Origin: a virus
Virus record (IMG/VR): IMGVR_UViG_3300028840_005911
Span: 1-64,000 of that record
Direction: 5' to 3' (one strand)
Length of the DNA: 64,000 nt
The notes beneath the pieces were generated by a model. The model was not told the origin of the DNA. It worked only from the letters and a program-made list of their open reading frames with translations, and made no database searches. Positions 58,279-64,000 of the stretch are shown piece after piece. Numbering within the stretch: the stretch's first letter is position 1; the number at the start of each line of letters is the position of its first letter. A program made the position numbers and the translations under genes.

Positions 58279-61200
58279 CAGTTTTGTCCATATCCCTTAG
58301 ACTTCATGGAAGTCACTTCGGTTTGCAGCTCTTTCAGCTTGTCTGTGATGTCTTCTCCCTTACCCTGCATCGCTGCCACACTGGCGCCGACTGCCCATAC
58401 AAACTTCTGGTGAGACTCTGCGTAGGATCCGAGAAGACCAAGTAGCTTTTCGTTTTGTGCCTCTCTTCCGCCTGGTGTAGCAACTGGGCCACGAGCTCCC
58501 ACTTCCCTACCCAAAGCGCCACGTATCCTGCGGAGCTCGGTGAAAGTGAGACCACCCTCCATCGCCTCTTTTATCATCTTCTGGGTTTCCGAGCTCGAGC
58601 TCCGAAGAACGTCGTACCCCAGTGTTCTGGAGATCTCCCGCATCCTCTTCTTGAGTTGCTGGGCGCTCATCCCTGAGGTAGATGAGAGACCTTCGAGCAT
58701 GGCCATGCCCACAGTGTGTCCGGCCACGGCACCGCCGGTTCTTCGCAGGGCGTCCATGGCCTCTGTGTCGCCAGATATCTCAGCGGCCAGGGCCTGGGCT
58801 CTATCTTGGGTCCTTTCTCCTGTTGGGTCCTCTGTGTAGGCCTCAAGAAGCTGCCGGTATTTGGTGGTCAACCGTGTGCTTAGAGGCCCTGCTCCCCTCT
58901 TGGTCAACGCAGCAAGCTCTTTTCCGGCCAGGGTCTTCCTTTCCTCCTGAGCCTCCATCGTGGTCTGGTATCTCTTTATGTCATCTACCAGATTGGTCTT
59001 CGAAGCCAGCTTAGATAACGCAGCAGGATTCCTAGCTTTGAGCGCGGCGATCTGGTTGTATATCTTTCGAGCTTTCGGGTCATTCTTCTTGAAGACGGCC
59101 TCGATGAACTTCTTACCGCCCTCTGAGTTCTCATCCGCCCTATCCCGGATCCACTGACTGAGCGAGTGACCCCAATCAGAGTTCTCGAGGGCATTGAGCA
59201 GATCCTTGGAGCTGACCATGTCCTCGTCGAACATCTCTCTGTCTATGGCACCAGTAACCCCGTATGCCCCGGTAAATGCTTTTGTAAGGGCCTCCCCCAC
59301 CCCAGCCTTTCCGGTCACTATCTCGTAGATTCCCTGACCTGCGGTCCAGGCAACATGGGGGGCAAATGCCGCCATAGACAGGCTAGCAATGGTCCTGGCT
59401 GCTGTCCCTACTACAGTGGGAGGTTCTTTAAGCATCTCTGCTGCTTCGTCCGCCAGCGTATTTTTGTACTCCAGAACCTTTGCGGTGTCCTGAAGATCCA
59501 GTGCGCCTAGACCAGCATCCTGTGCCCATCCCTGCAAGTTGGCGGACAGGAAGCTGTTATCCCACCCGGACTCTTTCTGGGCGAGAGCCAGCATGTCCAT
59601 CTGATTCTCAGCACTAAAAACAGACTTTCCTCCGGCCTTCATCAGACTCCTGGCAGCTTCGGCATACTCGGGGTCTTTCATCAGCTCTTCGTTGAGCATG
59701 GCGGCGTAGGCCCCTCTATTCCCTCTGGACTCCTCTCTCAGCTTGGCTAGCCTTCTGGCATTTGTGGTATTGCTCATGAACTTCTTCATAGCGAGAGATA
59801 GCTTGTTGAGTTTCGGCTGGGCTTCTTCTCTGGATATGTTGTATCCCAGCCGCTCTAGTGTAGGTTCTTGAGCTCTCCTGGACACCCCTCCAGCCTCAAA
59901 ACCTCCAAGGGCCCCAAGCCGTGAATAGGGGTCGGCGTTCTCCATACCCAGGGCCGATGCAGCTAATCCCCCAGTAAACCTTGCTGTTCCCCAAAAGAGG
60001 CCAGCACCTTCACTACTGTATGACCGGACAAACCTCTCACCTATTGGGGTTCCTCTAGTCCCGCCCCCTATCCGCTGAGCCATACTGGCCATCTCAGCAG
60101 CGCCCATCATCCCGCCACGGCCACCACGCATGATCTCCATGCGCTCACCCTGGGTAACCACTGTGCCGCCGGTCCTCCCGAAGAATTGGTTCACCAGGTC
60201 GTCCATATCCTCCCCGATCCTGGTGACCGCTGTGGATGCAACGTCTTCTATTGGTGCGAGAGTCTGTTCCCAGGCATGTTCCAGGGCCCGCTTCATACCC
60301 TCGAAGCTGCGGTACTTCTTCCTATCCAGATCTCTTGCGGCATCCTCAATAGCTTGTCTCTGCCTCCGCAGACGCTGGTCCCTGATCCTGGGCATCTCGT
60401 CTCCGAGTCTGCGCCAGATATCAGCTTCTCGAGCCTCAACCCCCATGAGCTTTTGAATGAAGAGATTCTGGATATCTTCTCCGGCTTCACCGTATCCGGC
60501 CCGCTCCATGACCGACCGGACAGCCTGGCCCACTGACTCCATCCCACCCTCGGCCATCATCCTCTGGCCTATCTGACCTTGCTGCACGGCAAAAGAGGCG
60601 GCCCCTCCTCTGGTACCTATTCTGGATCTGCCCCGGGCTTGTAGCTGACCAATATCAAGTTGACCAGCTGTGAATCTCTGCATGGCTCTTGGGTCTATCT
60701 TGCCGGTGAACCTTCCTTCTTCGAATTCACCAAGGCCGGCAACCATCAGGCGCCCCATACCACTTTGAGCAAACTGGGCGGCAGTTCCGGTAAGCTGTTG
60801 AGCCACCATCTGCTGCCCTGCCGCTCCCCCAACACCTCCGGTCATCTCTCTGATATCCCGAGACGTCAGAACACCGGCCTGTCCTGCGGCCTGAATGTTC
60901 ATGAAGGCTTCTTGGCCCATCATAGCCCCGGCCCCCAGTGGGCCTCCCATCCGATGCGCCATCGTTGCCCCAGCCTGCATCGCCCCCATAAGCTGTGGGG
61001 CCGCTGGGCCGGCTGCCCTCATAGCCCCGGCCATACCCATGATATCGTTGGCCCGCCACAAGCCCATCCTCTGAGCCTGACCGAACAGGGGCATAGCCTC
61101 TTCTATGGTAGAGCCCATGACATCGGAGATGTTCCGGACCTGGTTGATGATCTCCCTGAACCGGGTCTTGAATTGCTGAGCATTCATAACCCCGGAGAGC

Positions 61201-61901
61201 ATCCCGGAGCGTTGGGCAACGTCTGTGAGGTTAATTGCCTCTTTCATGGAGAGCATCACGTCCTCACTGGCAAACTCCCTGAGGATCCCAGTGATCTCCC
61301 TAATCTGTCCCCGGGACATCTGCCCGCCCGGCCTAACCCCGGCCTGCCCATAGAACGGCCCCTGCCGACCCATGATGTCACCGACCTGAGAGACATTTTG
61401 CGCACCTTGGTAGATAGATTCTCCGATTGTCTGGATACCCATCCCAACAGCGGCGTAAGGGAGAGCAGTCATGGCTGCCGCCCCGATGCCCCCACCAAGG
61501 GCCCCGAGCCCTCCCATGAGTCCTCGCTGAGCAAAAGCCCCACCAATGTGTCCAATCGTGCCAAGAACCCCCGCCCCTCGGGCAGCTCCGCTACCGTAGC
61601 CAAAGGCTCGAGCTCCCATGGTCCACGGATCTAAGATACCGGCTGGGCCTCCCATGAGACCCCCGGCAATGGACGCCGCACCCGCCAGCCCGGGCAGGGC
61701 CATTCCAACACCACCCACCATAGCCCCGGCCATCCCTGCGGAGGGCTCGGACTGGGGGAATGGGTTCTGCATCTGGGAGACCTGCATCTGTGGGCCGGTA
61801 CCGTACATGTTGCTGATCTGCTGAGCATGACCAGCATAGTTGGAAAACATTACATGTTGTCCGCCAACGGCCCCAGAGATCTGATAGGAGGTCATTACCA
61901 T
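58278..61901 (-). CDS. Tail tape measure-like protein
   Basis: A 1207-residue protein rich in Gly, Ala, Met and Gln. Residues about 55-165 are a long glycine/alanine hydrophobic segment (AGAMVGGVGMALPGLAGAAS, GLGALGGGIGAAAMTALPYA). Further on come amphipathic helices with Met/Gln repeats (MGMAGAMRAAGPAAPQLMGA) and coiled-coil stretches (RIRDQRLRRQRQAIEDAARD). Another hydrophobic part lies near residue 840-860 (TAARTIASLSMAAFAPHV). Length, hydrophobicity and its place before tail-tip and hub genes fit a tape measure. The residue count would imply a tail near 180 nm at ~0.15 nm per residue, if true. An internal virion protein is an alternative. Start at ATG 61901, with AGAGGAG upstream; a second ATG is two codons in. 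Confidence 0.85.
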   Translation of the reverse strand: MVMTSYQISGAVGGQHVMFSNYAGHAQQISNMYGTGPQMQVSQMQNPFPQSEPSAGMAGAMVGGVGMALPGLAGAASIAGGLMGGPAGILDPWTMGARAFGYGSGAARGAGVLGTIGHIGGAFAQRGLMGGLGALGGGIGAAAMTALPYAAVGMGIQTIGESIYQGAQNVSQVGDIMGRQGPFYGQAGVRPGGQMSRGQIREITGILREFASEDVMLSMKEAINLTDVAQRSGMLSGVMNAQQFKTRFREIINQVRNISDVMGSTIEEAMPLFGQAQRMGLWRANDIMGMAGAMRAAGPAAPQLMGAMQAGATMAHRMGGPLGAGAMMGQEAFMNIQAAGQAGVLTSRDIREMTGGVGGAAGQQMVAQQLTGTAAQFAQSGMGRLMVAGLGEFEEGRFTGKIDPRAMQRFTAGQLDIGQLQARGRSRIGTRGGAASFAVQQGQIGQRMMAEGGMESVGQAVRSVMERAGYGEAGEDIQNLFIQKLMGVEAREADIWRRLGDEMPRIRDQRLRRQRQAIEDAARDLDRKKYRSFEGMKRALEHAWEQTLAPIEDVASTAVTRIGEDMDDLVNQFFGRTGGTVVTQGERMEIMRGGRGGMMGAAEMASMAQRIGGGTRGTPIGERFVRSYSSEGAGLFWGTARFTGGLAASALGMENADPYSRLGALGGFEAGGVSRRAQEPTLERLGYNISREEAQPKLNKLSLAMKKFMSNTTNARRLAKLREESRGNRGAYAAMLNEELMKDPEYAEAARSLMKAGGKSVFSAENQMDMLALAQKESGWDNSFLSANLQGWAQDAGLGALDLQDTAKVLEYKNTLADEAAEMLKEPPTVVGTAARTIASLSMAAFAPHVAWTAGQGIYEIVTGKAGVGEALTKAFTGAYGVTGAIDREMFDEDMVSSKDLLNALENSDWGHSLSQWIRDRADENSEGGKKFIEAVFKKNDPKARKIYNQIAALKARNPAALSKLASKTNLVDDIKRYQTTMEAQEERKTLAGKELAALTKRGAGPLSTRLTTKYRQLLEAYTEDPTGERTQDRAQALAAEISGDTEAMDALRRTGGAVAGHTVGMAMLEGLSSTSGMSAQQLKKRMREISRTLGYDVLRSSSSETQKMIKEAMEGGLTFTELRRIRGALGREVGARGPVATPGGREAQNEKLLGLLGSYAESHQKFVWAVGASVAAMQGKGEDITDKLKELQTEVTSMKSKGYGQN

Positions 61902-61934
61902 TGTGAGGCGGGCTCCTCTGGTAGTTCTTTATGA

Positions 61935-61963
61935 AGTCTACCTGAAAAATCGAGCCAAAACAA
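61935..61963 (-). promoter_or_regulatory. Weak candidate promoter before the tape measure gene
   Basis: On the minus strand TTGTTT (61963-61958), 17 bases, TAGACT (61940-61935). Each box matches the consensus only partly (3/6 and 4/6). It lies in the 61902-62110 gap, where the operon might be re-initiated. Confidence 0.25.
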
Positions 61964-61985
61964 TGGTGTAGAGAGGAAGGTAAAA

Positions 61986-62120
61986 ATGAAGGGTCTTTTC
62001 GTTACAAGAATAGTGAGTCAAAGGAGTCCTGTGATGCCGAGGAGCGCCAGAAATGGAAGCAAGACCCATCGCAGGAGAGCTCGAGGTCCGGACCACTCCG
62101 GAGATTCATTTTACTCCTGA
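61986..62120 (+). CDS. Possible 44-residue basic protein (plus strand)
   Basis: ATG 61986 is preceded by AGAGGAAGG at about five bases, and the frame runs to TGA 62120, overlapping the 3' end of the minus-strand zinc protein by ten bases. The product (MKGLFVTRIVSQRSPVMPRS..., then KTHRRARGPDHSGDS) is basic and has no known motif. It occupies most of a 209-base gap (61902-62110) that otherwise holds no gene. The excellent ribosome site is the only support; no promoter is obvious. Confidence 0.3.
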   Translation: MKGLFVTRIVSQRSPVMPRSARNGSKTHRRRARGPDHSGDSFYS

Positions 62121-62371
62121 GCCTTCTGCTTGTCCGGTGGCGGGGTGACCTTCTTGGACTTCTTCCCGGGCGTGTCCTTCTTCACGATGCGGTCACGGTA
62201 GTTCTTGATGGTCTTCTCGCAGGTAGAACAGAGATCCTCGTACCGGATTGTCTCCCCGAGGAACTTCATTTCCAGAGCGTAGCTGGCCTTCGTATCCTCC
62301 TTCGGGACCGGCATGACGGTAACCTTCTTGCACCTGTCGCACTGTACCTCGAGTACTTTCCTTGTAGCCAT
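62111..62371 (-). CDS. Small zinc-ribbon-like protein
   Basis: An 86-residue protein coupled to the previous stop (TAATG). VQCDRCKKVTVMPVPKEDTK (about 9-28) and EDLCSTCEKTIKNYRDRIVK (about 45-64) give two C-x2-C pairs about 33 residues apart, a typical small zinc ribbon. Between them is a strand pair (SYALEMKFLGETIRY). The C terminus is Lys/Pro-rich and flexible (PGKKSKKVTPPPDKQKAQ). It may bind nucleic acid or act as an assembly helper. Second gene after the promoter at 62620. Confidence 0.85.
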   Translation of the reverse strand: MATRKVLEVQCDRCKKVTVMPVPKEDTKASYALEMKFLGETIRYEDLCSTCEKTIKNYRDRIVKKDTPGKKSKKVTPPPDKQKAQE

Positions 62372-62592
62372 TAGAATCTCTCTCTCAGCTTCTGGTAGAG
62401 GTAGCTCCCCACAGCGTCCAGCTCCCAGTCGGTCAGACCGTCTGCCGTGGGGTCATTTTCGTGGGCCGTACTTACGAGGAAGCTGCTGAAAGTTTCGGCC
62501 TCTTTTCGACATAAGGAGAATAGAGGCTTACCCCCCTCCTGTAGTTCTTCGTCGCCGCCTTCCAAGGTGACTTTGATCTTCGGTTCGGACAT
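62371..62592 (-). CDS. First gene of the long minus-strand operon, unknown
   Basis: I place the start at ATG 62592 (MSEPKIKVTLEGG), with ACGGAGG six bases upstream and a strong promoter beyond it; a frame open to 63039 runs antisense through the divergent genes and is rejected. The 73 residues contain LFSLCRKEAETFSSFLVSTA (helix) and ADGLTDWELDAVGSYLYQKL (helix). No known domain. Being first in the operon it might be a regulator or an anti-host factor, but nothing in the sequence shows that. Confidence 0.8.
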   Translation of the reverse strand: MSEPKIKVTLEGGDEELQEGGKPLFSLCRKEAETFSSFLVSTAHENDPTADGLTDWELDAVGSYLYQKLRERF

Positions 62593-62619
62593 ATAGGCCT
62601 CCGTATCGTTGTTGTGGTA

Positions 62620-62648
62620 ACTATACATATGCTGTATGTATGCGTCAA
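62620..62648 (-). promoter_or_regulatory. Near-consensus sigma70-type promoter of the minus-strand operon
   Basis: Reading the minus strand: TTGACG (62648-62643), a 17-base spacer, TATAGT (62625-62620). Both boxes match 5/6. The start would fall near 62613, giving a ~20-base leader that includes the ACGGAGG ribosome site. It lies in the 66-base divergent gap between the 62592 and 62659 starts and is the best promoter I see in the window. Confidence 0.8.
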
Positions 62649-62658
62649 GGAGAAGCAG

Positions 62659-62880
62659 ATGCCAAGACCCAGAGCGAAAAGATTCAAAGTTGTAAGGGGC
62701 GATGCCGAGTGCTGGTTTCCCTATGACCGTGAGCTCACGGAGAAGAAGCTCACGGATCTGTGTAATGCCCGTGAACAGAGCTTCGACAAGGTATTCCCCG
62801 GCCTCCTCCTGAAGGATGACGACGGTAACATCCTCGAGCCCGAGCTGAAGATCACCTTCAAAGAGTCTGACGATGAATGA
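62659..62880 (+). CDS. Small hypothetical protein, divergent early-side gene
   Basis: Start at ATG 62659, with AAGGAGAAGCAG directly before it; a frame from 62614 would run through the divergent promoter. The 73 residues start MPRPRAKRFKVVRGDAECWF and continue YDRELTEKKLTDLCNAREQS, then strands ending LEPELKITFKESDDE. No known family. A weak plus-strand promoter (TTGTGG-17-TATGTA, 62612-62640) may overlap the leader. It is followed with an eight-base overlap by the next gene. Confidence 0.75.
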   Translation: MPRPRAKRFKVVRGDAECWFPYDRELTEKKLTDLCNAREQSFDKVFPGLLLKDDDGNILEPELKITFKESDDE

Positions 62881-63064
62881 CAAGCCGAAATTCAAGCTCA
62901 AGTACTGGTACCGTGGGGCTCCAGAATCAAGACCCGGAGGTCCGTACTGGTATAGATATTTCAAGGATGAAGACACTATGAACTCGTTCATAAACAGCCA
63001 CATAGAATTTTGGAATGACCACCAAATCACGGAGATCAATGATGAGAGAGTTCAGGCAGACTAA
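62873..63064 (+). CDS. Small Tyr/Trp-rich hypothetical protein
   Basis: A 63-residue protein starting at ATG 62873, overlapping the previous stop. The sequence is rich in aromatic residues: KFKLKYWYRGAPESRPGGPY, WYRYFKDEDTMNSFINSHIE, FWNDHQITEI. It may be a compact beta-alpha fold; no signature recognised. The ribosome site is weak, so expression is probably coupled to the upstream gene. It ends 26 bases inside the following ligase gene. Confidence 0.7.
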   Translation: MNDKPKFKLKYWYRGAPESRPGGPYWYRYFKDEDTMNSFINSHIEFWNDHQITEINDERVQAD

Positions 63065-64000
63065 AGGACGGACATCGAAGCCAGTCGTCTGGATGGTTGA
63101 TGTAGAGGACAATGCCGTTCACACCACCTGGGGCCAGCTCGATGGTAAGATGCAAGGTACCACACAGACCTTCAAGGCGGTCAACGTCGGCAAGTCCAAC
63201 GAGAAGTCACCTCAGCAGGTCGCCCAGGAGTTCGCCGACCGGCAGGTCCTGAAGAAGACCAGGGAAGGGTTCAAGGAGTTCGACCACGAGACCGGAGAGC
63301 TCATCGGTGAATCTGCGGACTCCATCGAGTCGTTTATCGAGCTGCCGCCCAACATGCGGCTGTACAAGCCACAGAACTCGCTGCCAAAGTACCTCATCAA
63401 CCTGGCCGAGAAGGGCAAGGCCTGGTTCGTCAGGAAGCGGAACGGCGAGATGATGGTGGCTTCGAAAGGCGAGGACGGACACTTCAGGTTCTACTCGTCC
63501 AAGCTCCTCCCAAGCCACAAGGATGAGGCTGACGAAGGTATCCCATGGTCTGACCGCTTCCCGCACCTCCTGGGTGTTCTCAAGCGGTATGACATACCGG
63601 ACAGATCTGTACTTGCCGGCGAGCTCGTGTCAGGAAGATACGAAGATGACCTGTACCGGGTCGGCAGCGTCATGAAGAGCCTGACCCCTCGGGCTCTCGA
63701 GCTCCAACAGAAGGAAGGGCCCCTGTGGTACTGCATCTGGGACGTCATCTTCTGGAGCGGTAAGAACCTGCTGGAGACTATGACCTACCGGGAACGTCTC
63801 CAGGTACTGAAGCGTGCGATAGCTACCCCCTTCCCGGACTACCTCACCCTCCCAGAAAGGGAGGCACCTGCCGCAGATGAATCTGTCATCGACGCGATGA
63901 AGGAGCAGGCAAAAGACAAGGGCTGGGAAGGCTACGTGGTTGTAGACCCAGAGGTCCCCTACGGAGAGAAGGGTGTCAGCTTCCACGGCAAAGCGGAGCG
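63039..64000 (+). CDS. ATP-dependent DNA ligase with N-terminal WGR-like domain (3'-truncated)
   Basis: The frame begins at ATG 63039 (GGAG six bases upstream) and runs off the window after 320 codons. Residues about 15-80 resemble a WGR domain: VVWMVDVEDNAVHTTWGQLD, then KAVNVGKSNEKSPQQVAQEF and a final QVLKKTREGF. Next is a nucleotidyltransferase core: WFVRKRNGEMMVASKG holds motif I in the form KRNG (Lys nucleophile, K-x-N-G rather than K-x-D-G), VLAGELVSG fits motif III, and WEGYVVVDPE fits motif IV. Such enzymes seal nicks using ATP. Motif V and the OB domain lie beyond the edge. WGR-ligase fusions occur in phages; the assignment as DNA rather than RNA ligase is likely but not certain. 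Confidence 0.9.
   Translation, partial: MMREFRQTKGRTSKPVVWMVDVEDNAVHTTWGQLDGKMQGTTQTFKAVNVGKSNEKSPQQVAQEFADRQVLKKTREGFKEFDHETGELIGESADSIESFIELPPNMRLYKPQNSLPKYLINLAEKGKAWFVRKRNGEMMVASKGEDGHFRFYSSKLLPSHKDEADEGIPWSDRFPHLLGVLKRYDIPDRSVLAGELVSGRYEDDLYRVGSVMKSLTPRALELQQKEGPLWYCIWDVIFWSGKNLLETMTYRERLQVLKRAIATPFPDYLTLPEREAPAADESVIDAMKEQAKDKGWEGYVVVDPEVPYGEKGVSFHGKAE

Noticed and set aside
62041-62110. Terminator after the zinc-ribbon gene at 62111
   Set aside because: GGTCCGGACC forms a small palindrome, but no T run follows on the minus strand, so it does not qualify as an intrinsic terminator.
62593-63039. Extension of the first minus-strand gene to 63039
   Set aside because: It would run antisense through two plus-strand genes and the divergent promoter. 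ATG 62592 has a perfect ribosome site.

Overview
The window is a piece of a large tailed bacteriophage genome, probably contractile-tailed. The evidence is one long tail, baseplate and fibre gene block: a 1207-residue glycine-rich tape-measure-like protein, a baseplate hub protein, gp25/W-like and gp6/J-like wedge proteins, and many fibre or adhesin genes. There is no bacterial housekeeping gene, rRNA, integrase or transposase. Sampled lines run from just under 40% to 60% GC. Starts are mostly ATG with strong AGGAGG-type ribosome sites, some GTG and one TTG. The host cannot be read from the sequence; a short 17-residue signal peptide (gene at 1629-2075) hints at a Gram-negative host.

Layout. 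The left edge (2-1465, plus strand) holds three genes: a 5'-truncated basic/acidic protein, a Rho_N/SAP-like 60-residue protein and a degenerate MazG-like protein. They end at a perfect terminator hairpin (1471-1499), next to a second, much larger palindrome (1507-1622). From 62592 down to 1629 about 57 genes run on the minus strand with almost no spacing. Most starts overlap the preceding stop. A near-consensus sigma70-type promoter (TTGACG-17-TATAGT, 62648-62620) heads this block. The right edge (62659-64000, plus strand) is divergent and contains two small proteins and the start of a WGR-domain ATP-dependent DNA ligase.

Order within the minus-strand block, in transcription order: two small genes; tape measure (58278-61901); tail/baseplate proteins and hub (53003-58278); four small proteins sharing an N-terminal DELEKIA-like tag and then a sigma-70-family factor with a related N terminus (50868-53022); collagen/beta-helix fibres (42127-50640); a DUF1353 protein; a lower-GC fibre group (38633-41741); a fused GT4-GT2-TPR glycosyltransferase with a zinc protein and a methyltransferase (35759-38625); a cluster of small membrane and coiled-coil proteins, likely including the holin (33221-35766); a second fibre group (23377-33217); the baseplate wedge proteins (8213-22891), interrupted by one plus-strand zinc-ribbon gene; and a last fibre with small membrane proteins (1629-8213).

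Working model. The block builds the tail, baseplate and an unusually rich set of fibres. Four fibre genes are each followed by a paralogue of one ~100-residue protein, which looks like a dedicated fibre partner. The collagen-like fibres carry threonine at nearly every Y position, and the same operon encodes a two-domain glycosyltransferase and a methyltransferase, so fibre glycosylation is a plausible function. The shared tag on the small proteins and, more weakly, on the sigma factor suggests a common targeting step, perhaps packaging into the virion.
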